From contig JANBQC010000342.1 in assembly GCA_027576995.1 (NCBI GenBank), positions 1-24,228 on the forward strand: 24,228 nucleotides of DNA, read 5' to 3'. The DNA is from Dimargaris cristalligena (taxonomy: Eukaryota > Kickxellomycota > Dimargaritomycetes > Dimargaritales > Dimargaritaceae). The notes below the pieces were generated by a model. The model was not told the DNA's origin. It worked only from the letters and a program-made list of their open reading frames with translations, and ran no database searches. Made by a program: the position numbers and the translations under genes. This document shows positions 1 to 10,452 of this stretch, in pieces; the stretch's first letter is position 1; each line of letters begins with the position of its first letter.

Positions 1-201
1 CCGAATAGTCTATATGGGAACAATACGCGAAGTCGTACCCATTTGGTATTAGTACACTGAGCGGTGGCATTGCCGATGATTCAGGGCCAAAAATGTCTGG
101 AGGATCAACTTGGTCGAGTCATGCCTATACTGCCTCTAGAAAAGTATACTACAAGCGGTCCACAACCCAACTCCCTTAGATGAAAGATAACGAGTGCTTA
201 C
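1..201 (-). other. Intron 1 of the SDR gene, probably running off the window
   Basis: A consensus donor (GTAAGC) starts at 201 on the minus strand. Read downstream, no frame after any AG in 1-200 resembles the expected next SDR segment (LVNxAG). One frame is open from about 133 to the window edge but shows no SDR similarity. Introns in the adenosine deaminase-like gene of this window are 229 and 261 bp, so an intron longer than 200 bp here is reasonable. Confidence 0.5.
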
Positions 202-513
202 CCGGCAGGCGTCGACTACTTGGTCGGAGTGGGCAATATCGCATCGCACCGCACTATGGCCTACTGTAGAAGAGGGACTGCCGCTATTTTCAATCGAAGC
301 AAGTGGCAGGGGGGCCAACAGGGTCAGGGCCCGGTCAAGGTGGGATTGGTTCCGTCCCACGATGGTACAGCGGGCGCCCTGGGAGGCGAAGAGCTGGGCA
401 ATAGCCAATCCAATACCACGCGAGCCCCCCGTGATAACCGCCGTTTTTTGGGACAGTGCTGTCAGAAATAGGGAACGGAATGTGGGTGTGGGGGTGAGAA
501 CGTAGAGCAGCAT
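202..513 (-). CDS. Short-chain dehydrogenase/reductase, first exon (5' part only)
   Basis: This is the N-terminal 104 residues of an NAD(P)H-dependent short-chain dehydrogenase. The Rossmann glycine motif TGGSRGIG lies at residues 28-35, preceded by the beta strand KTAVI. VGRN at 52-55 puts an arginine after the second strand, which favours NADP(H). The CD pair at 91-92 is the usual adenine-contacting site. The pattern is closest to the CBR4 / 3-oxoacyl-ACP reductase (FabG/OAR1) group. Residues 1-20 are short, contain Arg and Ser but no acidic residue, and could be a mitochondrial presequence; that is inference. The ATG at 513 is the first in frame. The exon ends in phase 0 at 202, followed by a donor GTAAGC. 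The conserved NAG motif and the catalytic Ser, Tyr and Lys are not in the window, so the rest must lie beyond base 1 or be lost. The SDR call is firm; the subfamily is not. Confidence 0.78.
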
Positions 514-2641
514 TGTTAAACGAGGTACGCAACTGGTTTAAACTGGCGGTACGTCGGGGTTGCATTTGACCCCGAGAAATGGACCGGCACGCTGGGGAGT
601 TTCGGAAAGGGGCCCAGCACTGTGGGAGGGAGCTTACCCATTGTGAAGGTGTCAGGTTGGGCGGATAAAGGGGTGGGGCTGGGGAACTGGTCTATTACTC
701 AATCGGGGAATCGGTCAGAAGTAACGAAGTGTAGGAAATAAGCAATGTCCGGATGAGCGTAACTGGCAAGAAATCGTTCTGACTATTATCTCGCCCCAAT
801 GATGGCTCGCCACTCCAGACTCCAGGTCTACGCATGTAGGCAATTCAGCTTTTCGCATTGAGCAAAACCAACTGAGCGCGGTTATAAGGTAGACGTAACC
901 CCCAGCAGTATTGGTGCAATTTCTATCGAGCAGGCGGGACCATAGATGGGCGATACATACACTGTATGGGTAGCAAATATATTCACAGTTGCCTGTAGGT
1001 GGGGGGGTAGATAATGTTGTAAAACAAAGATGCGTAGAGGAGGAGATAGATGGGTAATTAGCTGTCTATGACCCCAACCAATTAGCCGCGCGATATTTTC
1101 CAGGACCTGTATGTAGCATGTCCTACTGCCGAAATTCAGCAGACCGAAATTGCGGCCAGTATACCCCCCTCACAGGAAATTATATGACTATGGGATAATT
1201 CTCGACCGAAGTTTAGATTAGTAAGCCCCTTCCCCATAGGCACCAGCGGTTTGATGAAATAATACCTTCAACCTCTTCCACTCATTCATGTTAGCCCCAA
1301 AGGCAACACTTTAGAACCAATTAAAATGGCTGATCTATCTGGGCGCCGTTATTAAAGTTGGATGGCCAGTAAATTAAGAATACCAAAACGTTTAGCCGTA
1401 AATGACGACAATAATATTTTACCGGGTCCGATTAATTGTGGCGCAACAGGACTTGTACTATTCGACAGTAAAGGAAATGGGACAATGTAGCTGCCCTTAA
1501 CCTTATCTAAATGCATACATTAAATTTGATTTTAACCAAGGTCCAGGGCTTGAAGGATAGAGACCAACAATGGAAACAGTGAAATGGCCATTTATACGTA
1601 ATTTAAAAGGTAGTATGGGAAAAATGATACACATGGGTTTGCTCACTAAGTACTATCTTTTCCCTGGGATAAGTTGTGATTCATATCTGATGGAGCTGAT
1701 AGGCTGGAACTAAAAATCTCTCATTTTAGCGCCATATTCCTTCTAAGGTAATAATTGAGTACTACACCTTACTGTGGCCGTTTAAAATCCTCTATAGTGT
1801 AGGGTACCAGTCTCATACTCGAAGAATTATGGGGTTTTGTAGTACTCATATAATGGAAGACTATACGGAAATAATATTAGACGATCGAGCGTGGACGTGT
1901 CGTCACTTCAGTCCAGTCGGTCAACTTATCTACTATGAAACCCCCGGTAGCTGACTAATAATAATACCCGTTCTCCATGAACAAAATATGGGTAACGTGG
2001 GTCTCTCTCTCCTATAAGGTAATGTTAGAGATATACGAGAAATAGCCGAAAGGTATCAGCGCCGACAGTGCCTGCAGAGTGATCGCACATGTCCCGATTA
2101 CGCCAACTGGATGGACACGCACTTGCGAATATTGAATCAATTATGTCGACCGATGTGGCGTAAACCAGTTGCATATTAATTATTATAATTTTCTTGGCCG
2201 CACGGGATTTTAATGGAGGATCTGGTTTCATAGAAGTTCATCGACTGCTAAATATCCTCCCATACACTAGTAATAAATTCAGCAACTAATCTATCCCCTT
2301 CTCACATATAAACCGTACCGACCAGAGTCTTAAATATCCAGTATCACCTGTTTCTCTTCGATGAGCTGATAGTAGATCAACCAAATCCCCCATTGGCCAC
2401 TATGAACGAGCCAATCCCAGTGTGGCGACATCTCTTGGTTGATAAACTAGTGTTTTCAACCAGTTTCATGAGGAGGCCGTACCTCTCCATAATTCGACAG
2501 AAACGTCGATTGGCCAGTATGGTATAGGCAAGCTGGATCCTCGTACTCTTGTAGCAAAAGTAGCCCATGGATACTTCTAGTTGCTTCTTTAGATACAGAA
2601 CAACCAAACGTAGGCTCGTCGAATTGGGCCGACCACTTCAA
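514..2641. other. Intergenic region, no gene recognised
   Basis: About 2.1 kb between the divergent SDR and alcohol dehydrogenase genes. The part next to the SDR start (514-700) is G-rich on the plus strand, so it is a pyrimidine-rich leader for the minus-strand gene. From about 1200 onward the DNA becomes AT-rich with frequent stops on both strands. Short open frames at 2025-2231 and 2377-2665 on the minus strand have no recognisable motif, and I treat them as chance frames. Confidence 0.5.
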
Positions 2642-2649
2642 TATAAATA
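2642..2649 (+). promoter_or_regulatory. TATA box of the alcohol dehydrogenase gene
   Basis: TATAAATA, 133 bp upstream of the ATG at 2782. It is followed by a C- and T-rich stretch without other ATGs, as expected for a fungal core promoter and 5' leader of about 100 nt. Confidence 0.55.
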
Positions 2650-2781
2650 GGCTGGTGTCCCTCACCCAACCCCACCTACCATATCAGTCCTTAGGTAGTG
2701 TTCTATTATACCATTCATCCACTCTCGTCTAGATTCGAGTATCCCTCTACTTTATTATCACCCCCGCATAATCCTTATAAC

Positions 2782-3843
2782 ATGACCACTTCCACTTCCT
2801 CCGAATCTCGCATGATCAGCGGCTACGCCGCTATGGGCAAGGACCAGCCACTGGTGCCCTGGCAATACAAGCCCCGTCCCCTGGGTCCCAACGACATTGA
2901 AATCAAGATTGATCACTGCGGTGTTTGTGGTTCGGACATCCACACCATCGACAGCGGCTGGGGTCCCACTCAGTATCCCGTGATTGTCGGTCACGAAATT
3001 ATCGGCCGTGTGGTGGCCAAGGGTGCCGAGGTGCAGGGCCACGCCGTCGGCGACTTGGTTGGTGTAGGCGCCCAGGCCTTCGCTTGCCAGAAGCCGGACT
3101 GCAAGAACTGCCAGCGGGGACACGATGCGCACTGCCCCCACTCAGTGTTTACCTATAACAAGCCTTACCCCGATGGTGAACTATCCCAGGGTGGCTACGC
3201 CGATGCCGTCCGGGTCGACGCCAACTACGCTTTCAATATCCCCGCTGCCATTGACCCCCGCGAAGCCGCTCCCCTCATGTGTGCTGGTACCACCGTATTC
3301 ACCCCCATGCTGCACTACAAGATGAAGGCGGGTGATCGAGTGGGAGTCGTTGGCATCGGTGGTCTCGGCCATCTGGCCGTCCAATTCGCCAAGGCTTTGG
3401 GTGCCCATGTTACCAGCTTCACCTCTTCCGAAGCCAAGCGCGAGGAATGTTTCAAACTCGGTGCTACCCAGGTTGTTAACCTACGCGACGCCGAGCAAAG
3501 CAAGGCTGCCACCCAATCCCTCGACTACTTGATTGTCACCTCCAACTCGCCCCACACCGACTGGGCCCAGTTGATTAGTTTTATGGATGTCTACGGGCTG
3601 ATTGTTTTGTTAGCCATTCCCGAAACTGAGCTGAAGCTTAAGCCTTTCTCTTTCTTGGCCAACAACGTGGGAATCGCGGGCTCGTTGATTGGTGGTATCA
3701 AGGAAGTCCGGGCTACGCTCGATTTCGCGGCCAAGCACAATGTCCGGCCGTGGATTGAAACCCTGCCAATGGATCAGTGCAACGAGGGTATCCAGCGGGT
3801 TCGTGACGGCAAGGTGCGGTATCGCGTGGTCCTGTCGAACTAA
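2782..3843 (+). CDS. Zinc-dependent, NADP(H)-type alcohol dehydrogenase (ADH6 / cinnamyl alcohol dehydrogenase group)
   Basis: A complete, uninterrupted gene of 353 residues, the normal length for cytosolic medium-chain reductases of the yeast Adh6 and bacterial YahK type, which reduce aliphatic and aromatic aldehydes with NADPH. Catalytic zinc ligands are C46 (in CGVCGSD), H71-E72 (GHE) and C167. The structural zinc loop has C102, C107, C110 and C118. The nucleotide-binding motif GIGGLGHL is at 191-198. S215-S216 and K219-R220 sit where NADPH-preferring members bind the 2'-phosphate. The C-terminus matches the family pattern GxVRYRxV. I chose the ATG at 2782 because it has A at -3, lies downstream of a TATA box and gives the family length; the frame is open further upstream but has no ATG. 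The first gap in the structural zinc loop is CX4C instead of the common CX2C. The family call is secure; the physiological substrate is not shown. Confidence 0.93.
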   Translation: MTTSTSSESRMISGYAAMGKDQPLVPWQYKPRPLGPNDIEIKIDHCGVCGSDIHTIDSGWGPTQYPVIVGHEIIGRVVAKGAEVQGHAVGDLVGVGAQAFACQKPDCKNCQRGHDAHCPHSVFTYNKPYPDGELSQGGYADAVRVDANYAFNIPAAIDPREAAPLMCAGTTVFTPMLHYKMKAGDRVGVVGIGGLGHLAVQFAKALGAHVTSFTSSEAKREECFKLGATQVVNLRDAEQSKAATQSLDYLIVTSNSPHTDWAQLISFMDVYGLIVLLAIPETELKLKPFSFLANNVGIAGSLIGGIKEVRATLDFAAKHNVRPWIETLPMDQCNEGIQRVRDGKVRYRVVLSN

Positions 3844-3972
3844 ATATCTATAATGGTATGCACCCATTTGTATATCTTATCAAATAGTACCTTTACCTCT
3901 TGTTTTCAAAAAATTAGTCGGTCAGTTCGATTAAGGGTTATTTGCTCTTTTTCTTGTCTTTATTAGGTGAAT

Positions 3973-3978
3973 AATAAA
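3973..3978 (+). terminator. Poly(A) signal AATAAA of the alcohol dehydrogenase gene
   Basis: AATAAA about 130 bp after the TAA stop at 3841-3843, within AT-rich sequence and after a T-rich run (3936-3965). Plausible 3' end; no other perfect AATAAA lies closer to the stop. Confidence 0.45.
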
Positions 3979-6004
3979 TAACCAGGATTTTAAGTAGATA
4001 ATTTGATATTACGCTAAGGTGTATGTAAATGCAGCTTGCCTTGGATGGGATTGGAAGTAGCTGAATAGCTATTACGACAAGTTTCCTTTTGAATTGCTCC
4101 TAATGATGGCCCAATGGTTTAGTGCATTGTTAACAAATATTGGCAGTTTTATGCCATTCATTGTTTACTATTAGGCCTGATGTTATTCGGCTATAGTAGA
4201 CCGCGGACTTGTATAAGGCAAATAATATATTCTGATAGTAAAAATAAACAAAAATTCAATAGGGCCCGACCTGTAGAAAGGAATAAAAAGGGTGAAAAAT
4301 ACGAAACCTATTTGCGGCTTAAATTCTTACTCTTTCCCCTCTATTAGCAAAGCGTGCTTTTCAAACCAATTGCATCCCCTAACCACTTTCTCTGTAAAAG
4401 AATTGGCGGATATTGTAATTTTTTTTTGGCATTCAATAACCTAACCCATTCAGTCCCACTAAAAAATAAATCGGGAAACCCTTCTACCTCAAGGGCTCTC
4501 TACCTTGAATATGAAATGTACCCACCACAAACGAGTGATTATATTGCCAGGCCACAACTAACAACCTGCCCACTGTGTAATAGCCCCCCTCCAATTAGAT
4601 ATACGTAAGAAAGAAGTGAATCTCCTTGGAAACAACATTCTACATTTATTTTACCATCTAAAGCTAGCTCTTAGCCCGGGGCGCTGACTTACTATAAAAT
4701 CGGGGGTATCTATCTGCATCATCGCACCCACCTGAACCGAATCCGATATCTCACTAGGGCCAGATGCTTCGGTTCATTATGGCCCGATTTACCCTTCATC
4801 AGCTCTTTGGGCAGGGATTCTTGATTCTAGACTATATTTCCACCACTGGATAGTTTAAAGGCGATTCTCTAAGCCGATGGGTTCATTCTCATACATCTTC
4901 GATATGGGAAGTGGTTGATTTCGACAGCTTATTTGGGACCCTTGGGTTCTTTTCATTTAATCTATTCTATTGATAGATTAGCGGATGAAAGGAGCGAGTT
5001 TTATTAGAAATGTATAGCGTGGAATAAGTAATGGAGGATATGAGTGATATGAACGCTAGTAAACTAAGAGGATATCAGTTTCCTGACCGAGTTCCCTTTA
5101 TATAGTCAGATAAAGTCTATCGCATAGAGGTTGAAATGCTAGCCTTGTAACTCGGAGGACTGCATGTAATTGGTTCTCTACCAAATGCAGCTGAGTTCGT
5201 CAGTCTTCGATGACCGGGGTGTCTGAATGGTCGGCCCTCTGGTTAATTGCATTCTTGGCTAAGTTGTCCTCTGGCGAGGGTACTACCTCGTCATAATTGG
5301 CAAGGCTAGTGTCAGCCGCCGGGATAGATGTAGCACTATCAATGATAGCTTCTTTGACCTCCACCATAGAATCATTTTTTAATAGCCTGATCTAATTATA
5401 TAAAACAAAAGAGTTTGATTTCATGATGGGATTTTTCAAAATACGTATTAAATAAAGTCGATTTGAAAATTCCCAGTTGAGGTGTAGATAGCAACAGATA
5501 GTTTGGCCGCAAGCGGGGTATACCTTTTTTATCCCCCAAAAGACAAAGGGCATGTTGGCACCAGTTTTTACTAATAATTTCAATGGTTTAGATTCATAAT
5601 AATTTGGCTAAGAAACACTCCAAATTTCTAAAGGAAGGGTAGATGAGGTGGTTACAGACCCAATCTTTGGAGGGAGAATGTGATAGTGTAACTTAGCCGG
5701 ACTGAGCAATAAGCTAGGGCTTCTGCCTGATTGCATACCAAAAACTCCGCTGGGCATAGCAGGTTAACTGGTTGATAAAACACTATTCACCAAGAATATA
5801 AACAGCCGCGTAGACTTTCGCCCACAATAGTAAATTAATACTGAGTGGGGATGACGATAATGGTTGGACTATTTTATTTTTCTTTCATCAACAACCTACA
5901 ATCGTGTCCACATCCATGCTTCCTATGGGGCTTGTCTTATAAGTGTCACCGTCTACTGCCCTATCTTTTTGTCACTCATCACTCACTGTCAACTGACTTT
6001 TACC
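3979..6004. other. Intergenic AT-rich region, no gene recognised
   Basis: About 2 kb of AT-rich DNA with dense stops on both strands. Short open frames (4354-4608 plus, 5392-5583 minus) lack a sensible ATG context, family motifs or gene-like codon use. From 5880 to 6004 the plus strand becomes pyrimidine-rich, like the leaders of other genes here. Confidence 0.5.
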
Positions 6005-6283
6005 ATGCAGCTTACAGACTTCACTTTGGGGACATTGGAAAGAACCGCGATTGGAGCACCACTAACGGGAGGGAGGTATTTTTAAAAAGAATACCAACCC
6101 TCCAATCACTTGTGTTCTAGGGAAAGTCCTCGGATATTCTGGCATCAAGTGCCAAAGATAAACTGTTGGTCAGGGTTAATAGAGCCGTTCTCTATTTCGA
6201 TAGAGGCTGTCAGAGATGGGTTCCCCATGGGTTTCCTGGAGATATTGTGCTTTGGTCATCCCCCAGACATCATCATAGCACAG
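6005..6283 (+). other. Possible two-exon coding segment of unknown function
   Basis: An ATG at 6005 follows a pyrimidine-rich leader and opens a frame (MQLTDFTLGTLERTAIG at its start) to 6075. A GTATTT donor at 6076 and a TTCTAG acceptor at 6118-6120 would join it in phase to an open exon 6121-6283, which ends at a CAG/GTATGC donor. The phases agree, but the 45 bp intron is far shorter than the 229-261 bp introns of the deaminase gene, and the second segment is rich in ATA codons, unlike the confident genes. No family is recognised. Confidence 0.15.
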
Positions 6284-6849
6284 GTATGCGGTTGGGGAGT
6301 AAAGTCCATATTGAATTCATTCCTTCAATACAATGAGGCACATTCGCCCAGTGTCCCCTCCCCTTTTTTTGTCCTTAACAGAAAAATGAAACAGTCGAAA
6401 CAACCTTGCCTCGGATAGATATGATTGAGATAGCTGGTCCAATCGTGAAGTCAATTCTCGTGCTTGACGGGTGATAATCGTCAGTCACTCCAAGATATTC
6501 AAATTACACTAATATTTTGGATTAGAGTTAGCAATAATATAGATTACTTGTGGTTGCCGCATTGGGCGGAATATTGATGCACTCCCCTTAAAATTAGCCT
6601 AATAGTTAGACAGTAATGTAGTTACAGTTCTTCTTATCTAGGCATCCAGGTAACGACATTGCTAATACTAACTATTCATTGATACTAATTAAGTATATTT
6701 CGGAATTCGGTAGATAAAATCGATTACTAATGTGAGAAGGAGAAAGTATTGAATCATTAAGGTGGTACTTTCTCCGCCTATAAAGGGACATTTCAAGGAG
6801 AAGAGGAAACCATGTTTGTTACACGGGCTAAGTGGAACACTCCGTGTTA
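6284..6849. other. Intergenic, nothing recognised
   Basis: AT-rich sequence between the uncertain segment ending at 6283 and the small secreted protein gene. It would hold the 3' region of the latter (minus strand). No motif, repeat or RNA gene was seen. Confidence 0.45.
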
Positions 6850-7170
6850 TTACCTAAATATACGTAAGCCACCATTAAATGCATTCCTAGAGTCGACAGG
6901 GAATTTGATATTGATGCGTGTAGCTTGCTTTGGGGATCGTTGCTGGACAATTGAACGGGCGCCCAAATCGCGGATAGAGTAGGAGGAAAGAGGGCAATAG
7001 CGACGAGTTAGCGAAGCAGGTGCCCCAGACGGTAAAATGGCGCTCCGCTTGGTTACCGCAAGGGGTAGGTCAGCTTTGGCGGAACTCAGTGCGGCTGTCA
7101 CCTGGGAAGCTACTAGAAAGGCGGCCATGGCGACGAAAAGGGTCTTGGTATATACATGGGAGACCTTCAT
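6850..7170 (-). CDS. Small secreted protein with signal peptide and dibasic sites
   Basis: An ORF of 106 residues in one exon. Residues 1-27 form a clear signal peptide: a basic start, a hydrophobic core (LFVAMAAFLVA) and a small-residue site VTA/A around residue 27. After it come KR at about 41-42 and RR at about 56-57, typical of Kex2-like processing, then a basic C-terminal half. There is only one cysteine in the mature part (RYCPL), so it is not a disulphide-rich effector. Codon use has many C-ending codons, like the confident genes. A TATA-like run lies only about 21 bp upstream of the ATG, so the used start could be the second Met (residue 15), which would weaken the signal peptide. No known family is recognised; peptide precursor or secreted effector are inferences. 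Confidence 0.5.
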   Translation of the reverse strand: MKVSHVYTKTLFVAMAAFLVASQVTAALSSAKADLPLAVTKRSAILPSGAPASLTRRYCPLSSYSIRDLGARSIVQQRSPKQATRINIKFPVDSRNAFNGGLRIFR

Positions 7171-7190
7171 AGTGAGTGAATCGGTGGGTT

Positions 7191-7200
7191 TTATATATAT
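7191..7200 (-). promoter_or_regulatory. TATA-like element upstream of the small secreted protein gene
   Basis: ATATATATAA read on the minus strand, ending 21 bp before the ATG at 7170. This is close for a TATA box serving that ATG, so it may mark a transcript with a very short leader or be incidental AT-rich DNA. Confidence 0.3.
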
Positions 7201-8814
7201 GGCAATTAGGGTGGTGCTTATAACACTAAGCGGAAATTCAAGGCAGGTCGTTGTTAATTAGTGATCTTGTTATACAAATAATGGAGGGTTCAAAAAAGTA
7301 CGGACGGTGGTTTACAAGGAAACAGTGGCCTAGGCGGAAGGAGGTGACGATGGAGGGTCCAAGTGGTGCGAAGGTAGTGCCTAATTATTGGAAACGGGAA
7401 TACATCCCACCCCCTCACACTATGGTTCAATTTAACTCTCCATCGAAGGCTTCCCCTGATTAGGTTGGATTTAAGAATACCAGTATATTTCCCCAACCGT
7501 CTTAACATTGTAATTTTCTCCAATACTTGCTAATACATGGAGTAGCGATTAGGCGGGGGGCTGGCCAACGATTAACCCCGAGAACCTACCTAATCGATGC
7601 GAAAATCATAATTGATGCTCAGCGCCATTGGGTATAGTCACCGAGTACAACTTGAAGTGGGGAGTTAAACTATAATTAATTCAATCTGCATTGATGTAAA
7701 CAGTGTAGCTGACTGAAGAGGAATGATCAACTCAATTGGCGGAACCCCAGGATAGTCCACGAATTGCCCAGGTCCATCGTTAATCGTTAATCGCTGAGCA
7801 CTGAATATAAATGAGTTGTAAAATGATGTGACGCTAGTCGAAGACAACAAGGGTTGAATAATACACACCCTACTCAATAAAATAGGAAAAAATCACCTGA
7901 CCCCACGGCGCCCACCATTACCTAAAACCAAATCCGACCGGTTTAGATAACAGTAATGAAAATGGACCTCCCTTAGGATTTTCGTCGGATCGGACTATTG
8001 GCCAGAAGATTGGCCTTAATCGTTAAACCATACTTACTTTTACGCGACTCAGAGGGTAGAGAGATGGCAGGAAATTCATACACGTCATTAGAATTCACGT
8101 CGAGTGGCAACTGGGATGGTAAGGCGCCTTTAGATTAATCACACTATCGATACCCGAGTAATACGAGTATTGGCTACCAGCATGGACTGAGGTGCCATAA
8201 GATAGGTTGTAATTTCTATTAAATACTCCTGGATGGGTTCTGATATGTTCTATCCCCTAAATTCATACATCAGTGAAGCATTGATTCCGTAAGCCACACC
8301 ACTACACCGAAAAGCAGATGGGTAACTATATAGGGTCACCCCAAAATAGTTGCCCTGCTCGCGGCCCGTTAGTGTCAACCCCTAGTATGAGGCTGGTGGT
8401 TGCTCTAAAGATAAAATGGTAGAAAGTAGAGATTTCACGATTACGGCAGATGCGGAGCTAGTAACAGGGAATTAATACTCCCACTCATACGCGAACATAT
8501 ATATACTACAATTAAGTGAGGGGTAGGCGACACCAATATTACCCTAGAAAAACCACCTGTACATTAAAGTAGTTGGCGGGGATGGGAAATTCCTATAATT
8601 TTCTAAGGGAGTACTACATTTAGTATACATTGTGCAGATTATTGATCGACCCTGAGAGTCGTTTTTCTGTAGCATGTATATATAGATTAGGGACCCGTAG
8701 AGGTCCAACTAACATGACAATGTAATTGTTAAGAAATCTAGACATTTGGAATATCCCGCCAAGTGACAAGCAAATAGCTACTGGCCTAATTGGCCCCAGT
8801 GATAAACCCGAGCT
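7201..8814. other. Intergenic, two weak open frames
   Basis: No recognised gene. On the plus strand an ATG at 7281 opens 60 codons to 7463 (starts MEGSKKYGRW, basic). On the minus strand 7665-7877 is open, and its second half (about 7668-7800) has protein-like codon use (GPGQFVDYPGVPP). It has no ATG start but follows a pyrimidine tract and AG, so it could be a last exon. Neither matches a family I know. From 7880 to 8814 there are dense stops and no structure. Confidence 0.4.
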
Positions 8815-9108
8815 ATAAAATTAAAATTACAGCATACTATCATAGGTTCATTATAATTCAATATTATATTAGCAATTAGATTAAAAGTATGCTTATAATT
8901 TTTCTCCTTAGGCATAAAACTTGGTAGCCAAATTTGGGGGGGACTCAGCCTAGCAGTATAATTATATGGGTAATATTAAGTAGTACTATATACACACTTA
9001 TTATCTCACAGCTGAGTAAATAAGGGTTTATTAAATAAATTATCACCTGAGTTAACCACTCTTAGTCCATCAAGAGTCCTGGGGATAGGCTTCTAATGGT
9101 AGGTGGGG

Positions 9109-9620
9109 CTTAGGCTCAGCCAAGTGGCTACTAGCATTAGGATGGGGGGTGGGGTACTAACCAATAAAGGATAAGTGCAAACAAAATGCAAGGGATGTAC
9201 AGTGGCACGCTTACTGGTTAGATGGGGGAGTGAGTGTATATAGAGTTTATTAGGGTAAACTAAGGGATAAGAATAAGCTAAGGAAACTAACTGGTCCCAA
9301 TGGGGCCTGGTTATATATATGCAGGGACATCTCCAGTGGGAGGTCCCAAGGGAAATGCTACTAAGACTTACATATAGGTAAATAAAGGATCCAACTAGAT
9401 GACTTTACATCAGGAAGACTTTCATGGGAACTGGAAGAGTCTTGGATCAGCAAGTTGAGTGTTTGGGGTGCAAGTGTTGGGGTCAGAAATGAGCAGGGTT
9501 ATATAATAAGCGGGACCCTATAGTACCAGGGATAGCTATGGGTGGGTTTATAGGGCACCATAAGGCCTAATATGGATGGGTGATTGTTAGGTCTGGATTA
9601 AGTCAGATTAGGATAACTAA
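9109..9620 (+). repeat. Left arm of a diverged inverted repeat
   Basis: This arm reads like the reverse complement of 9705-10215. The best-matched core is about 9280-9345, with GGTCCCAATGGGGCC, then TTATATATAT, then a purine-rich stretch. Other shared blocks are TCAGCCAAGTGG (outer end), ATGCAAGGGATGT, GAGTGTATATA, AAGAATAAGCT, GGGAACTGGAAGAGTC and ATAAGGCCTAATA. By eye, identity is around 65-70% with small indels. Neither arm has an open frame shared with the other. Confidence 0.8.
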
Positions 9621-9704
9621 CATAAATGAGAAGAAATCTAAATTAAGGAACCAACAGATTGAAACCAGGGTGTGTATTTAAATTTTTAGGTACCACTATG
9701 AGTA

Positions 9705-10215
9705 TCAGACCATCTAATCTACCCTAATTTGGACACTAGCATCCATCCCTATTAGGCCTTATAGCACCATATTAACCTTCCCATAGTCACCCCTAGTACT
9801 ATGGGATCACCCTATATTACATAACTGTTCCCCTTCCAGATATTAAGGTTCACACTAATTACTTCTGGGCTGATCTGATGACTCTTCCAGTTCCCAACAG
9901 AGTCTTCTAAGTACTTATGGCCATCCAGTTGGCCTATTCATCTTACACCTAGCCTTAGTAGTATCCTTCTCTGGGGACCTTCCTCTGGGGTCACCTCAGT
10001 ATATATATAACTGGGCCCCATTGGGACTGGTTCAATTCCTCAGCTTATTCTTACCCCCTTCAGTTTATCCTAATAAATGATATATACACTCACCCCCCTT
10101 GTATTGACTAGTAAGTGTACTCACTACACATCCCTTGCATATACTGGTACTTAGCCTTTATTAGTTAGTACTGTGCCCCCCACCTAATACTAAGACCCAC
10201 TTGGCTGATTCTAAG
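9705..10215 (-). repeat. Right arm of the diverged inverted repeat
   Basis: Partner of 9109-9620, separated from it by about 85 bp of AT-rich spacer. Block order is the same along the whole length, so the arms are collinear copies in head-to-head orientation. At least one difference fits CpG decay: CACGCTTAC in the left arm corresponds to TACACTTAC here. Similarity stops abruptly at the outer ends near 9109 and 10215. Confidence 0.8.
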
Positions 10216-10224
10216 CTCTGTCTA

Positions 10225-10452
10225 CTGTGTTGCCGACCATTTAAGGGGCTCCATTGTTTTGTCTTTGGGAGTATTAGCAGGAGGGGGAACCTCTAGTTTC
10301 TTTCCACTGGATGGGTCACCATATTTTGTCATATAGTGTGGAGGGTTGGACTATTCTAGGTTTAAGGGGGTTGAGACCAAGGTGGCCTTGGGGAAGTCAC
10401 CACTGATCTTCTGGTCATCCATTACATAATATGTCATCATCTCACATTGCCA
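10225..10452 (-). pseudogene. Relict reading frame inside the CpG-poor island
   Basis: On the minus strand 76 codons are open apart from one TAG at 10351-10353, ending at a TAG at 10222-10224. The frame reads as protein-like (for example QCEMMTYYVMDDQKISGDF near its start), which is unusual in AT-rich sequence, but no family is recognised. It lies immediately outside the right repeat arm. It could be a piece of a decayed element gene or a chance frame. Confidence 0.25.

Noticed and set aside
194..505. 103-codon plus-strand frame over the SDR exon
   Set aside because: Antisense to a clear Rossmann-fold exon; no domain of its own.
2758..3141. 127-codon minus-strand frame inside the alcohol dehydrogenase gene
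   Set aside because: Antisense shadow of a GC3-rich coding region; the plus strand is unmistakable ADH.
3181..3512. Further minus-strand frames in the ADH gene
   Set aside because: Mirror frames of the same gene with no motif.
3922..3940. GTTCGATTA motif considered as a tRNA T loop
   Set aside because: No T stem, acceptor stem or A box in the right places; it lies in the ADH 3' UTR.
10025..10036. tRNA B-box-like GGTTCAATTCC, suggesting a tRNA or tRNA-derived SINE
   Set aside because: Flanking bases do not form a T stem, no A box or cloverleaf is visible, and the motif is not conserved in the partner repeat arm.
9109..10215. Inverted repeat as a bona fide DNA transposon with terminal inverted repeats
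   Set aside because: The arms make up nearly the whole structure, no transposase lies between them and no target-site duplication was evident at the ends.
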